Source: Elioraea sp.
Lineage (GTDB): Bacteria; Pseudomonadota; Alphaproteobacteria; Acetobacterales; Acetobacteraceae
Assembly: GCF_022842375.1 (NCBI RefSeq)
Contig: NZ_JALHPR010000011.1
Span: forward strand, 1 to 64,000
Direction: 5' to 3'
DNA length: 64,000 nucleotides
This document shows positions 8,025-16,607 of the stretch, piece by piece (positions within the stretch are counted from its first letter, which is position 1; each line of letters opens with the position of its first letter). The notes beneath the pieces were generated by a model. That model was not told where the DNA came from. It saw only the letters and a list, made by a program, of their open reading frames with translations, and searched no databases. Position numbers and translations under genes: made by a program.

Positions 8025-9398
8025 ATGCAGACCACCTTCACCGACGAGCAGCTGCGCGACGCCGATACGCGGGAGGCCAACGGCATCCTGCGCACCTGCG
8101 TCCATTGCGGGTTCTGCACGGCAACGTGCCCGACCTTCCTGCTGCTCGGCGATGAACTCGACAGCCCGCGCGGGCGCATCTACCTGATCAAGGACATGCT
8201 GGAGAACGGCCGCCCGGCAACAGCCGAGGTGGTGCAGCACATCGACCGCTGCCTTTCCTGCCTCTCCTGCATGACGACGTGCCCCTCCGGCGTCCACTAC
8301 ATGCACCTGATCGACCATGCGCGCAGGCACGTGGAGGAAACGTTCGAGCGGCCGCTGCCGGAAAAGGCGATCCGCCGCGTGCTCGCCGCCATCCTGCCGC
8401 GCGTCGGGCTGTTCCGCCTTGCCGTCCTCGGCGCCTGGGCAGCCCGGCCGCTGGCGCGGTTCATCCCCGGCAACAGTGCGCTCTCGCAACGGCTGCGCGC
8501 CATGCTCAGCCTCGCACCTCGCACCGTTCCTTCGCCGAGCGCGGTCGAACGGCCTGGTACGCACAGGGCGGCGGGAGAGCGCCGCTTCCGCGTGGCCCTG
8601 CTCGCCGGCTGCGCGCAGCAGGTGCTCGCACCCGAGATCAACGAGGCGACGATCCGGCTGCTGACGCGGCTCGGCGTCGAGGTGGTGGTGCCGAAGGCAG
8701 CGGGCTGCTGCGGAGCGCTCGTGCACCATCTCGGCATGCACGACCCTGCCATCGCCTCGGTGAAGCGGAACGTCGCCGCCTGGACGGCCGAGCTCGAGGG
8801 CGAGGGGCTGGATGCGATCGTGATCAACGCGTCGGGCTGCGGCACGACGGTGAAGGATTACGGCTTCATGCTGCGCGAGGACCCTGCCTGGGCGGGCAAG
8901 GCAGCGAAGGTCGCCTCGCTCGCGAAGGACATCACCGAGGTGCTCGAGATGGTCGGCTACGCGCCGACGCGCACGCCGCCGCCCTTGCGCGTCACCTACC
9001 ACTCCGCCTGCTCGATGCAGCACGGCCAGAAGCTGACGACGCTGCCGAAGGCGCTGCTCAAGAAGGCCGGCTTTGCGGTGGCCGATGTGCCGGAGGGGCA
9101 TATCTGCTGCGGCAGCGCCGGCACCTACAACCTGCTCCAACCCGAGATCGCCGGCCGCCTGCGCGAGCGCAAGCGCGGCAACATCGCCCGCACCAGGCCC
9201 GATGTGGTGGCCACCGGCAATATCGGCTGCATCACCCAGCTTTCCGCGCGGAACGCTGCCGAGGGCGGCGCGCCGGTGATCCACTCGGTGCTGCTGCTCG
9301 ACTGGATGGCAGGCGGCCCGGTACCTGCCGCGCTCGCCGCCCACCCGGCGCTGTCACAGCTGGGCCTCACGCACGCGGGACTTGCGGAACCCGCCTGA
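8025..9398 (+). CDS. glcF: Glycolate oxidase, iron-sulfur subunit GlcF
   Basis: The 457-aa protein carries two ferredoxin-type [4Fe-4S] motifs, CVHCGFCTATCP and CLSCLSCMTTCP, near the N-terminus. Two cysteine-rich CCG domains follow: GCAQQ...AAGCCGALVHH and HSACSMQHGQK...GHICCGSAG. This is the GlcF/HdrD-like architecture that moves electrons from the flavin subunits to the quinone pool. The ATG at 8025 lies 6 bases after the preceding stop. The length matches the family (about 400-460). Confidence 0.93.
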   Translation: MQTTFTDEQLRDADTREANGILRTCVHCGFCTATCPTFLLLGDELDSPRGRIYLIKDMLENGRPATAEVVQHIDRCLSCLSCMTTCPSGVHYMHLIDHARRHVEETFERPLPEKAIRRVLAAILPRVGLFRLAVLGAWAARPLARFIPGNSALSQRLRAMLSLAPRTVPSPSAVERPGTHRAAGERRFRVALLAGCAQQVLAPEINEATIRLLTRLGVEVVVPKAAGCCGALVHHLGMHDPAIASVKRNVAAWTAELEGEGLDAIVINASGCGTTVKDYGFMLREDPAWAGKAAKVASLAKDITEVLEMVGYAPTRTPPPLRVTYHSACSMQHGQKLTTLPKALLKKAGFAVADVPEGHICCGSAGTYNLLQPEIAGRLRERKRGNIARTRPDVVATGNIGCITQLSARNAAEGGAPVIHSVLLLDWMAGGPVPAALAAHPALSQLGLTHAGLAEPA

Positions 9399-9417
9399 CA
9401 CGCCTGATGCTGTGGGC

Positions 9418-9981
9418 ATGGCGCCCTTTCGCCGCTCGCTGATCCTCGCGGTCCTTGCCGTCCCCGGCCTCGCGCTTGCGCAGACGCCGCCGCGGCGGCG
9501 CGAACTCACGCTCGACCAGATGTTCGAGGCGCTCAAGATCGCGCCGGACGATGCCTCCGCCCGCGCGGTGGAGGCACAGATCTGGCACAGATGGGTGCAG
9601 GCCGGCAGCCCTGCCGTGCAGCTCCTGATGCGCCGCGGTCTCCGCCATCTCGAGACGCGCTCGCTCCCCGATGCGGTGGAGGATTTCGACGCGGTCATCG
9701 CGCTCGCCCCCGAGATGCCCGAGGGCTGGAACAAGCGTGCGACCGCGTATTTCCTGATGGGCGACTACGACAACGCCGTGAAGGACATCCAGGAGACGCT
9801 GGCGCGCGAGCCCAGGCATTTCGGCGCGCTCGCCGGCCTCTCCAGCATCCAGGAAAGGCGCGGCGACCATACTGGCGCGCTCAGGGCCTATGAGCGTGCG
9901 CTCACCATCCACCCGCGCATGGCAGGCTCTGAGGCACGGCTGAAGGAGCTCCGCCGCAGGGCACTTGGCGAGGAGAGCTGA
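9418..9981 (+). CDS. Exported tetratricopeptide-repeat protein
   Basis: The 187-aa product starts with a signal peptide (RRSLILAVLAVPGLALAQ, cleavage likely after LALA). About three TPR units follow: LPDAVEDFDAVIALAPEMPEGWNKRATAYFL (central), NAVKDIQETLAREPRHFGALAGL and GALRAYERALTIHPRMAG. It is probably periplasmic and mediates protein contacts. It closely follows glcF and may be read through from the glc operon. The ATG at 9418 is preferred since it directly precedes the signal peptide; the in-frame ATG at 9382 would overlap glcF. Confidence 0.75.
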   Translation: MAPFRRSLILAVLAVPGLALAQTPPRRRELTLDQMFEALKIAPDDASARAVEAQIWHRWVQAGSPAVQLLMRRGLRHLETRSLPDAVEDFDAVIALAPEMPEGWNKRATAYFLMGDYDNAVKDIQETLAREPRHFGALAGLSSIQERRGDHTGALRAYERALTIHPRMAGSEARLKELRRRALGEES

Positions 9982-9985
9982 GCGG

Positions 9986-10180
9986 ATGCTCCAGGAGCCA
10001 GGCGGCAGGGAGATCGTCCTGCGCGACGCCGGCTATCGGCGCATGGAGCTCCGGACCCACGCCGCGCTGGTCCCCGCCTGGCGGCCCAACGAGGAGGCGG
10101 GCTTCTGCTGCGTCGCAAGCGAGGAGGAGCAGCATTTCGGCCCCACGCTGGTATCGGAAACCTGGGCCCGCGCGCTGTAG
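9986..10180 (+). CDS. Small hypothetical protein
   Basis: A 64-codon frame starts 4 bases after the TPR gene, with GAGGAGA about 9 bases before its ATG. The product contains a Cys pair (GFCCVASEEE) and an otherwise unremarkable charged sequence. There is no signal peptide or membrane helix. It ends one base before the convergent LysR gene's stop. I do not recognise a family. Its position, ribosome binding site and codon pattern make it plausible, but a chance frame in GC-rich DNA cannot be excluded. Confidence 0.38.
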   Translation: MLQEPGGREIVLRDAGYRRMELRTHAALVPAWRPNEEAGFCCVASEEEQHFGPTLVSETWARAL

Positions 10181-10181
10181 C

Positions 10182-11087
10182 TCAGCCGCCTTTCAGGGCG
10201 GCAACGATCCGCCCACGCAACCAGCGCTCCGCCGGGTCGGCGTCGGTCGCACCGCGCCAGGCCATGGAGATGATCGCCTCGGGCGCGGGGAAGGGGGTGG
10301 GATCGATCCTCAACCCCCCTTGGGCGGCAAGCGTCTCGGCCACGAAGTTGGGCACCGTCGCGACCAGCGCCGTGCCCGCCAGCACCGAGGGCAGGAGCGC
10401 GAAATCGGTCAGCCCCAGGATGACGCGGCGGCTTCGCCCCAGCGCCTCGATCGCCTGGTCGGCCCTCCCGCGCAGGTCGCCGGCCGGTGTCACGAGGACA
10501 TGCGCCCGCGCGGCATAGGCGTCGAGCGAGATCGGATCGGGGTCGCTGTCGGCGCGCAGAACGACGAAATGGCCGGTCACCACCGTGCGCCGCTTGGCGT
10601 TGGCGGGAAGGTCATCGGCCATGTAGCCGAGCGCCGTGGACACCTCGCCCTTCTCAAGCTGCCCGGGGATGGTCTTCCAGTCGCCCTTGCGGACCGTCAG
10701 CGTGCAGTGCGGTGCCTCCTCGCCCAGCACCGGCATCAGCCGCGGCAGCAGCGGGATGGCGATGTCGTCGGCACAGGCGATGCGGAAGGCGCGCGCATCG
10801 GTTCCCGGGTCGAACGGGATCGCGGGTGCCACTGCCTCGGTCAGCGCCGCCATGGCGGGGCCGAGGCGTTCCATGAGCGAGAACGCGCGTGCCGTCGGCT
10901 CGAAGCTGCGGCCGGTGCGGATGAACAGCGGATCGCGGAACGTGTCGCGCAGCCGCGCGAGGGCGCCCGACGTGGCCGGCTGCGACAGGCCGAGCCGTTC
11001 GCCCGCGCGCGTGACCGATCGTTCCTCCATGATGGTGGCAAAGATGGTCAGCAGGTTGAGGTCGAGATTGCGCAGCTGGTCGGCCAT
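10182..11087 (-). CDS. LysR-family transcriptional regulator
   Basis: This 301-aa protein is of normal LysR length. The N-terminal winged helix-turn-helix is clear: LNLLTIFATIMEERSVTRAG, then LGLSQPATSGALARLRDTFRDPLFIR. The C-terminal two-lobed effector domain follows from about residue 90. It is transcribed divergently from the phytase-like gene at 11221, the usual arrangement for a LysR regulator and its target, so that gene is the first candidate. The effector is unknown. Confidence 0.9.
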   Translation of the reverse strand: MADQLRNLDLNLLTIFATIMEERSVTRAGERLGLSQPATSGALARLRDTFRDPLFIRTGRSFEPTARAFSLMERLGPAMAALTEAVAPAIPFDPGTDARAFRIACADDIAIPLLPRLMPVLGEEAPHCTLTVRKGDWKTIPGQLEKGEVSTALGYMADDLPANAKRRTVVTGHFVVLRADSDPDPISLDAYAARAHVLVTPAGDLRGRADQAIEALGRSRRVILGLTDFALLPSVLAGTALVATVPNFVAETLAAQGGLRIDPTPFPAPEAIISMAWRGATDADPAERWLRGRIVAALKGG

Positions 11088-11220
11088 GGCGGCGGAGTAT
11101 GCCGCGCCCGGCCGCGTCGCGGATAGGCCATGTCCACCGAAGCGTCACGCGGCCGTCATGGCCCTGCAACAGGCGCGCGGTATCGCTCTCGCCTCGATCA
11201 GGAACCGGAGGGACATGCCG

Positions 11221-12594
11221 ATGATCCGCCACCGCCTTGCCGCTGCCCTTTTGGGGGCGACGATGCTCGCCGCGCTGCCCGCAGCCGCCGACCAGCGCTT
11301 CCCTGCGACTCTCGCGGGCCATGCCTTCGTCCCCGCTCTGAGCCTGATCGCCCCGCCGGCCGATGCGCCGGCCGATGCGTGGGTGAGCGGCAAGTTCGCC
11401 GGCCCCGGCAATCTCCGCGTCGACCGGCCGATGAGCGTGATGGGCAACACCGGTGCGATGAACGGCAACCGCACCACCGGCATCTCCTTCCCCTTCATCG
11501 GCCAGCCGCTGCAGGGCTTCTCTGGCTTTGCGATGAACCGTGCCGCTGACGGATCGTTCTGGACGATCACCGACAACGGGTTCGGCAACCGCCGCAACAG
11601 CCCCGATGCGCTGCTGTTCTTCCACCGCGTGATGCCGAACTGGCAGCAGGGCAGCGTCGAGCTGCGCCAGACGATCTTCCTCCGCGACCCCGACAAGGTG
11701 GTACCGTTCCGGATCATTAACGAGGGCACGCGCGAGCGCTATCTCACGGGCGCCGATTTCGATCTCGAATCGATCCAGGTGGTCGGCGACACGGTGTGGA
11801 TCGGCGAGGAGTTCGGCCCCTACCTGATCCGCGCCACGCTCGATGGCCGCATCACCGGCCTGTGGGAGACGATGCTCGACGGCCAGGCGCTGCGCAGCCC
11901 CGACCATCCGGGCCTCGTCCAGCCGGCCGCCGCGGGGCGTGACTGGCGCGTGCCGCGCACCGGCGGCTACGAGGGCATGGCGGTGACGCCTGACGGCTCA
12001 CGCCTCTGGGCGATGCTCGAGAAGCCGATCCTGACAGCCGAGGGGCAGGCGGAGGGCAACGTCCTCCGCGTGATCGAGTTCGATACTGCCGCCGCGCGCT
12101 GGACCGGCCGCAGCGTGAAATACGCCCTCGAGCAGGGTGCGACCGCGATCGGCGATTTCAACATGATCGATGCCACGCGCGCGCTGGTGATCGAGCGTGA
12201 CGACGGCGAGGGCGACCCCTCTCTCGCCTGCGCCGCGCCGAACCAGCCGCGCCCCGATTGCTTCCCCAATCCGGCGCGGTTCAAGCGCGTCTATGTGATC
12301 GATCTCGCCCAGGTCGACGCCAATGGCTTCGTCAGGAAGATCGGCCATGTCGACCTGATGAACCTGGCCGACCCGGAGGGGCTGGGGCGTATCCGCACGG
12401 CGGCGAACCCGCCGCTCCAGGGCCGCTACACCGTGCCGTTCTTCACCATCGAGAACGTCATGCGCGTCGATGACACGCACATCATGGTGGCGGTCGACAA
12501 CAACCTGCCGTTCTCGTCCGGCCGCGCGCTCGACCGTGCCGCCGACAACGAGTTCTTCCTGATCCGCGTGCCCGAGCTTCTGGCGGCCCGCTGA
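11221..12594 (+). CDS. Secreted phytase-like / esterase-like beta-propeller protein
   Basis: The 457-aa protein has a signal peptide (MIRHRLAAALLGATMLAALPAAA). The body matches the Phytase-like family (esterase-like activity of phytase): DGSFWTITDNGFGNRRNSPDA, FDLESIQVVGDTVWIGEEFGPYLIR, GGYEGMAVTPDGSRLWAMLEKP and a late VDNNLPFSSGR. The acidic and Asn-rich loops could bind calcium. ATG 11221 is preferred over 11215 because GGAGGGA is 7 bases upstream of it. It probably acts on an exported phosphoester or ester. The gene is divergent from the LysR gene, which may control it. Confidence 0.8.
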   Translation: MIRHRLAAALLGATMLAALPAAADQRFPATLAGHAFVPALSLIAPPADAPADAWVSGKFAGPGNLRVDRPMSVMGNTGAMNGNRTTGISFPFIGQPLQGFSGFAMNRAADGSFWTITDNGFGNRRNSPDALLFFHRVMPNWQQGSVELRQTIFLRDPDKVVPFRIINEGTRERYLTGADFDLESIQVVGDTVWIGEEFGPYLIRATLDGRITGLWETMLDGQALRSPDHPGLVQPAAAGRDWRVPRTGGYEGMAVTPDGSRLWAMLEKPILTAEGQAEGNVLRVIEFDTAAARWTGRSVKYALEQGATAIGDFNMIDATRALVIERDDGEGDPSLACAAPNQPRPDCFPNPARFKRVYVIDLAQVDANGFVRKIGHVDLMNLADPEGLGRIRTAANPPLQGRYTVPFFTIENVMRVDDTHIMVAVDNNLPFSSGRALDRAADNEFFLIRVPELLAAR

Positions 12595-12602
12595 CGAAGA
12601 AA

Positions 12603-12632
12603 GGGGGCGGTGCCGAGATGGCGCCGCCCCCC
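12603..12632. terminator. Bidirectional hairpin terminator
   Basis: GGGGGCGGTGCC (12603-12614) pairs with GGCGCCGCCCCC (from 12620) around a 5-base loop, with one G-U pair. It sits between the convergent phytase-like and PEP-CTERM genes and can serve both strands. No strong T-run follows. Confidence 0.6.
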
Positions 12633-12657
12633 AGTTGACCCGTAGGTTCGGGTCGTT

Positions 12658-13356
12658 TCAGGCGTTGCGGCGACGCCGTGCGGCGAAGCCGAGGCCGAGC
12701 AGGCCGGCACCGAGCAGGCCAAGCGTGGCAGGCTCGGGAACACTGAACGAACCGTTCGAGATCTTGATCACCATGACCAGGTCGTCATGGTTGTCGTCAA
12801 CGCCTGCGCCGCCATCGTCGAGGGCGATCAGCAGCGTGTTGCCGCCGAACGCGGTCGAGCCGTTGAGGGTCGTGTCGAACACGCAGGTGTTGATGTCAGC
12901 GCCGCAGGTCGTGACCGTCGAGAAGAAGTTCGGCACCGCCGGCGGCTCCGGGTTGTTGGCGTTGGTCACCGTCGCCGGGCCGTTGAAGCTTGTCGTGAAG
13001 CTGAAGTTGATCAGCCCCGGGGCGACGAGCTCCGAGCCGACGAGGACCGGTGCGGTGCCGCCGCCGAACAGCGACGACAGGCCCGTGTTGCCGCCGCCGA
13101 CGGTCTGCTTCGTGTTGCCGTTCAGCGCGAAGCTGTTCGTCGCCCCAGCCTCGAAGCCGAGGTAGTAGACGTCGATCGTCGTCGCCGCCCCGGCATTGAG
13201 GAACCAGGTGGCGCCGAACAAGCCCTCGACGGCGCCGATCACGTTGTTCGGGTTTGACCCGCCACTTGGTGTCGTACCGATGCTGAGGGCGTTGGCGTTC
13301 GTCGCGGCGAGGCTGGCGCTCACTGCAACGACGCTCGCGAGGAGCAGTTTTCTCAT
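12658..13356 (-). CDS. PEP-CTERM sorting-domain protein 1
   Basis: The 232-aa protein has a signal peptide (MRKLLLASVVAVSASLAATNANA) and a C-terminal PEP-CTERM tail: VPEPATLGLLGAGLLGLGFAA followed by RRRRNA. Such tails are processed by an exosortase, releasing or anchoring the protein at the cell surface together with exopolysaccharide. The middle is Gly/Asn/Thr-rich and low in charge, with one Cys pair (TCGADINTC) that may form a disulfide. AGGAG precedes the ATG. No exosortase or EPS gene lies in the window. The passenger region has no recognisable enzyme domain. Confidence 0.88.
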   Translation of the reverse strand: MRKLLLASVVAVSASLAATNANALSIGTTPSGGSNPNNVIGAVEGLFGATWFLNAGAATTIDVYYLGFEAGATNSFALNGNTKQTVGGGNTGLSSLFGGGTAPVLVGSELVAPGLINFSFTTSFNGPATVTNANNPEPPAVPNFFSTVTTCGADINTCVFDTTLNGSTAFGGNTLLIALDDGGAGVDDNHDDLVMVIKISNGSFSVPEPATLGLLGAGLLGLGFAARRRRNA

Positions 13357-13406
13357 GTGCTTTATCTCCTGTGAGAGGCCGCTGTGCTTGCGTGACGGCC
13401 AATCGA

Positions 13407-13505
13407 GTAACGTTCAAGCAAACGTCGTGCCACTAAAAAAACGCAATCTTTACAATGATTTGCTCCGTCAGGGATCCGCGTCGATCACATACACTGGAAC
13501 GTTAC
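13407..13505. promoter_or_regulatory. Divergent regulatory region with a separated inverted repeat
   Basis: The 255-base gap between the PEP-CTERM gene and ada is the most AT-rich stretch nearby, with a run of A at 13435 and TTTACAATGATTTG at 13450. GTAACGTTC (13407-13415) and its reverse complement GAACGTTAC (13497-13505) lie 81 bases apart. They could be paired operator half-sites for one regulator controlling both divergent genes. Confidence 0.35.
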
Positions 13506-13611
13506 CCGACAGTCCCTGTCGTGATCGCTTACGGACAAATGTCAATTCCGGCCGGAGCGACGCTTCGACCGCAAGCGGCGCGGCGCAGCCAGGGGAGGGG
13601 AGGGGCTAGTC

Positions 13612-14706
13612 ATGCTCACCCCCAGGACGGAGGATGCCCCGATGCCACGCGCTGCCCTCGCCAGAACCGGTTCGCTGCTCGATGACGAGGCCTGGGCCGC
13701 CTTCGCCGCGCGTGACGGAAGCCAGCGCGGCCGCTTCGTCGCCGGCGTGATCACCACCGGGATCTACTGCGCGCCCGGATGCCCCGCGCGGCTGCCGCGG
13801 CGGGAGAATTTCCGCTTCTTCGCTTCGCCGGAGGTCGCAGAGGCAGCCGGGTTCCGCGCCTGCCGCCGCTGCGTGCCCAGGGCGGCGCCTGAAGCGACGG
13901 CCGCCGCTGCCGTCGTTCGCGCCGTGGCGGACGCGATCGCCGCCGCCGAGGAGACGCCGACGCTGGCCGACCTCGCCGCCCGTACCGGCTACTCCCCGTT
14001 CCACCTGCTGCGCCTGTTCAAGGGCGCAACCGGGCTGACGCCACGCGCCTACGCCGCGGCGTTGAAGGGGCGGCGCCTGGCCGAGGGGCTCTCGCGGGGC
14101 GAGGACGTCGCCGCCGCCGCCTTCGGCGCCGGCTTCGGCAGCCTCCGCGGGGCCTACGCCGCGACAGGCGGGATGAGCCCCGGCAGGGCACGTCGCGGCG
14201 GGCATGGCGAGACGATCCGCACCGCGCTGGCCGACACGCGCTTCGGACCGCTTCTCGTCGGCGCGACAGGCCGCGGTGTCTGCTTCATTGGCTTCGCAGA
14301 GCCGCGCGACGCCCTCGAGGCCGATCTCCGCCGGCGCTTTCCCGCCGCCACCGTGGTCGCCGACGACGTGGCGCTCGCCGCCCACCTCGCCGCCGTGCTG
14401 CGCTATCTCGACGCGCCGCGTCGTGGCCTCGCACTGCCACTCGACCTGCTGGGAACCGCATTCCAGAAGCGTGTGTGGGATGCGCTGCGCGCCATTCCGC
14501 CTGGGGAGCGGCGCACCTACTCGGACGTGGCGATGAGCCTCGGCAAGCCCGACGCGGTGCGGGCTGTGGCGACCGCCTGCGCGCGCAATCCCGTGTCGCT
14601 CGCGGTTCCCTGCCACCGCGTCATCGGCAAGGACGGCGGGTTGCACGGCTATCGTTGGGGGCTCGCCCGGAAGCGCGCGCTTCTCGAGGCGGAGGCGGCC
14701 GAGTGA
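13612..14706 (+). CDS. ada: Bifunctional Ada: DNA methyl-repair protein and transcription activator
   Basis: The 364-aa protein has the full Ada domain order. The N-terminal zinc domain contains GIYCAPGC and ACRRC, which supply the four cysteines including the methyl-phosphotriester acceptor. An AraC-type helix-turn-helix follows (LADLAARTGYSPFHLLRLFK; ALKGRRLAEGL). The C-terminal O6-alkylguanine-DNA alkyltransferase has the active-site PCHRV. It repairs alkylated DNA and, once methylated on the N-domain, activates the adaptive response. A GA-rich Shine-Dalgarno (GGGGAGGGGAGGGG) precedes ATG 13612; ATG 13642 with GGAGG upstream is an equally good alternative. Confidence 0.93.
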   Translation: MLTPRTEDAPMPRAALARTGSLLDDEAWAAFAARDGSQRGRFVAGVITTGIYCAPGCPARLPRRENFRFFASPEVAEAAGFRACRRCVPRAAPEATAAAAVVRAVADAIAAAEETPTLADLAARTGYSPFHLLRLFKGATGLTPRAYAAALKGRRLAEGLSRGEDVAAAAFGAGFGSLRGAYAATGGMSPGRARRGGHGETIRTALADTRFGPLLVGATGRGVCFIGFAEPRDALEADLRRRFPAATVVADDVALAAHLAAVLRYLDAPRRGLALPLDLLGTAFQKRVWDALRAIPPGERRTYSDVAMSLGKPDAVRAVATACARNPVSLAVPCHRVIGKDGGLHGYRWGLARKRALLEAEAAE

Positions 14707-14719
14707 GCCCGCCCGCCTT

Positions 14720-15589
14720 GTGAGCGTCCTCCTCTTCAGCGTCACCACCATCCTCTGGTCGTTGGGATGGACCGTGATCACGCTCCAGATCGCGATCGCC
14801 CCGGCCGGGCCGGCCGTCGTGTGGCGGCTGCTGCTCGCCGGCCTCGTGCTCCAGGCGTGGCTGCGCGGCACGGGGCGGCACAAGGGCTTCGCGAGGCGCG
14901 ACCTGCCCTTCGTTGCCATCCAGGGGCTCGGGCTGTTCGCGATCAACAACCTCGTCTTCTACGAGGCGGTGGCCTTCATCGCCTCCGGCCTCGTCGCGGT
15001 GATCGTGGCGATGGTCATCCCGCTGAACGCCGTCGGGCTCAGGCTCGCGTTCGGCCTGCCGATCAGTGCGCGCGTCATCGCCGGTGCGGCGGTGGCGGCG
15101 TGCGGCCTCGCCCTCGTCTTCGCGCCCGAGTGGGGTGTGCTCGCTGAGGGGGGCGCCTGGCGCGGCGTCGGGCTTGCCGTCGCCGGGTCCTGCGTGGTCG
15201 CGGGTGCGAACATCGCCGCGGTGCGCAACGCCCGCGCGCGCCTGCCGACGCTCGCCGTGATTGCCGATGGGCTGATCATCGGCGGCGTGTTCGCCGCCAT
15301 CGTCACCCTGCTGCGCGGCCAGTCGCTCGCCATCCCGCTGGACGCGACCTGGCTCGGCTCCCTCCTGTTCCAGGCCTTCCTCGTCTCGATCCTGTCCTTT
15401 TTCTGCTACTTCACGTTGCAGACACGCATCGGTGCGGACCGCGCTGCCTATGTGCTCGTTGTCGTCCCGGTGTTGTCGTTGGTGATGTCATCGCTGATCG
15501 AGGACTACCGGTGGTCGCTGCTCGCGGTGCTCGGCGCCTCGCTCGTCGCGGCCGGCAACGCCATCGCGCTGATGCCACGGCGACGGTGA
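14720..15589 (+). CDS. EamA/DMT-family transporter
   Basis: The 289-aa protein has about ten hydrophobic helices in two EamA repeats, each of five helices: LFSVTTILWSLGWTVITLQIAI, then FAINNLVFYEAVAFIASGLVAVIVA, and in the second half LLFQAFLVSILSFFCYFTLQTRIG. This is the drug/metabolite transporter superfamily, usually an exporter of small metabolites at the inner membrane. The start is GTG 14720, 13 bases after ada, so the two may be co-transcribed, which hints at export of a damaging compound. The substrate is unknown. Confidence 0.85.
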   Translation: MSVLLFSVTTILWSLGWTVITLQIAIAPAGPAVVWRLLLAGLVLQAWLRGTGRHKGFARRDLPFVAIQGLGLFAINNLVFYEAVAFIASGLVAVIVAMVIPLNAVGLRLAFGLPISARVIAGAAVAACGLALVFAPEWGVLAEGGAWRGVGLAVAGSCVVAGANIAAVRNARARLPTLAVIADGLIIGGVFAAIVTLLRGQSLAIPLDATWLGSLLFQAFLVSILSFFCYFTLQTRIGADRAAYVLVVVPVLSLVMSSLIEDYRWSLLAVLGASLVAAGNAIALMPRRR

Positions 15590-15680
15590 GCGAAGCGCCT
15601 ATGCCGTTGACAGGGGCGCGAGGGCGGCTTCACACTGATCGTAAGCATACAAACGATCTGCCGGCCTAACCGGTGTGTCA

Positions 15681-15728
15681 GGGATGTTGTCTGGGACGTT
15701 GGCACGGACGTTGTCGGGGACGTTGTCA
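15681..15728 (+). repeat. Four degenerate 12-bp tandem repeats upstream of nadC
   Basis: Consecutive 12-mers read GGGATGTTGTCT, GGGACGTTGGCA, CGGACGTTGTCG and GGGACGTTGTCA. The array ends 20 bases before the nadC GTG. The reading frame of nadC stays open through it, since 12 is a multiple of 3. Each unit carries a GACGTT-like core that could be a protein-binding site. Confidence 0.7.
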
Positions 15729-15747
15729 GGGGAACTGGGGGCTCGCA

Positions 15748-16590
15748 GTGCTTGAATGGTCTGCTGTTCACCGCATCATCGGCGCGGCACTTGCCGAGGA
15801 TATCGGCGCGATCGATCTCACCAGCGAAACGGTCATCCCGGCCGAGGCGCGCGCCACCTTCGTGATGCGCACGCGTGAGCGCATCATCGTCTGCGGCGTT
15901 CCGGTGGCCGAAGCCGTGTTCCGCACCCGCGCGCCCGCCTGCGGCTTCGAGGCGGGGGCCGCCGAGGGCTCCGTCGCCGAGCCCGGAACGGTGCTGGCCA
16001 CCGTCACCGGCCCTGCCCGCGCGCTGCTGACGGCTGAGCGGACCGCGCTGAACCTGCTCTCGCACATGTCGGGCATCGCCACGTTGACGCGCCGCTACGT
16101 CGATGCGATCGCCGGCACGAAGGCCGTGCTGGTCGACACGCGCAAGACCACGCCGGGGCTGCGCGCGATCGAGAAGCACGCAACCACGGTGGGCGGGGCG
16201 CGCAGCCACCGCATCGACCTCGCTGGCGGCATCATGATCAAGGACAACCACATCAGCGTTTCGGGCAGCATCACTGCTGCCGTCGCGCGCGCCAAGGCGG
16301 CGGCACCGCTGCTGACCAAGATCGAGGTCGAGTGCGACAGGCTCGACCAGGTGGCCGAGGCCGTGGCGGCCGGGGCCGACGTGATCATGCTCGACAACAT
16401 GAAGCCGCCGATGCTGGCCGAGGCCGTGGCGATGGTCGCCGGCCGCGTGCCGCTCGAAGCCTCAGGTGGCGTGAACCTCGACACGATCCGCGCCATTGCG
16501 GAGACCGGGGTGGATTTCATCAGCGTCGGGCGGATCACCCAGGGTGCGCCGGCCGTCGATATCGGCCTCGACGCGACGATCGAAGTCTGA
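15748..16590 (+). CDS. nadC: Nicotinate-nucleotide pyrophosphorylase (quinolinate phosphoribosyltransferase)
   Basis: The 280-aa enzyme converts quinolinate and PRPP to nicotinate mononucleotide, CO2 and PPi in NAD synthesis. Signature stretches are TRKTTPGLRAIEKHA, GGIMIKDNHI, IEVECDRLDQVAEA, ADVIMLDNMKPP and LEASGGVNLDTI. GTG 15748 gives the normal family length; an upstream ATG at 15673 would add 25 residues encoded by the 12-bp repeats and is unlikely. nadA and nadB are not in the window. A LOG-family gene follows after 17 bases. Confidence 0.93.
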   Translation: MLEWSAVHRIIGAALAEDIGAIDLTSETVIPAEARATFVMRTRERIIVCGVPVAEAVFRTRAPACGFEAGAAEGSVAEPGTVLATVTGPARALLTAERTALNLLSHMSGIATLTRRYVDAIAGTKAVLVDTRKTTPGLRAIEKHATTVGGARSHRIDLAGGIMIKDNHISVSGSITAAVARAKAAAPLLTKIEVECDRLDQVAEAVAAGADVIMLDNMKPPMLAEAVAMVAGRVPLEASGGVNLDTIRAIAETGVDFISVGRITQGAPAVDIGLDATIEV

Positions 16591-16607
16591 GCGGGGCGAG
16601 GTCTGGG

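Noticed and set aside
15681-15728. Short direct repeats as a CRISPR remnant
   Set aside because: Units are 12 bases, head-to-tail with no spacers, and no cas gene is present.
15673-15747. NadC start at ATG 15673
   Set aside because: It would add a Cys/Gly/Arg-rich peptide made from the tandem repeats; GTG 15748 gives the normal family N-terminus.
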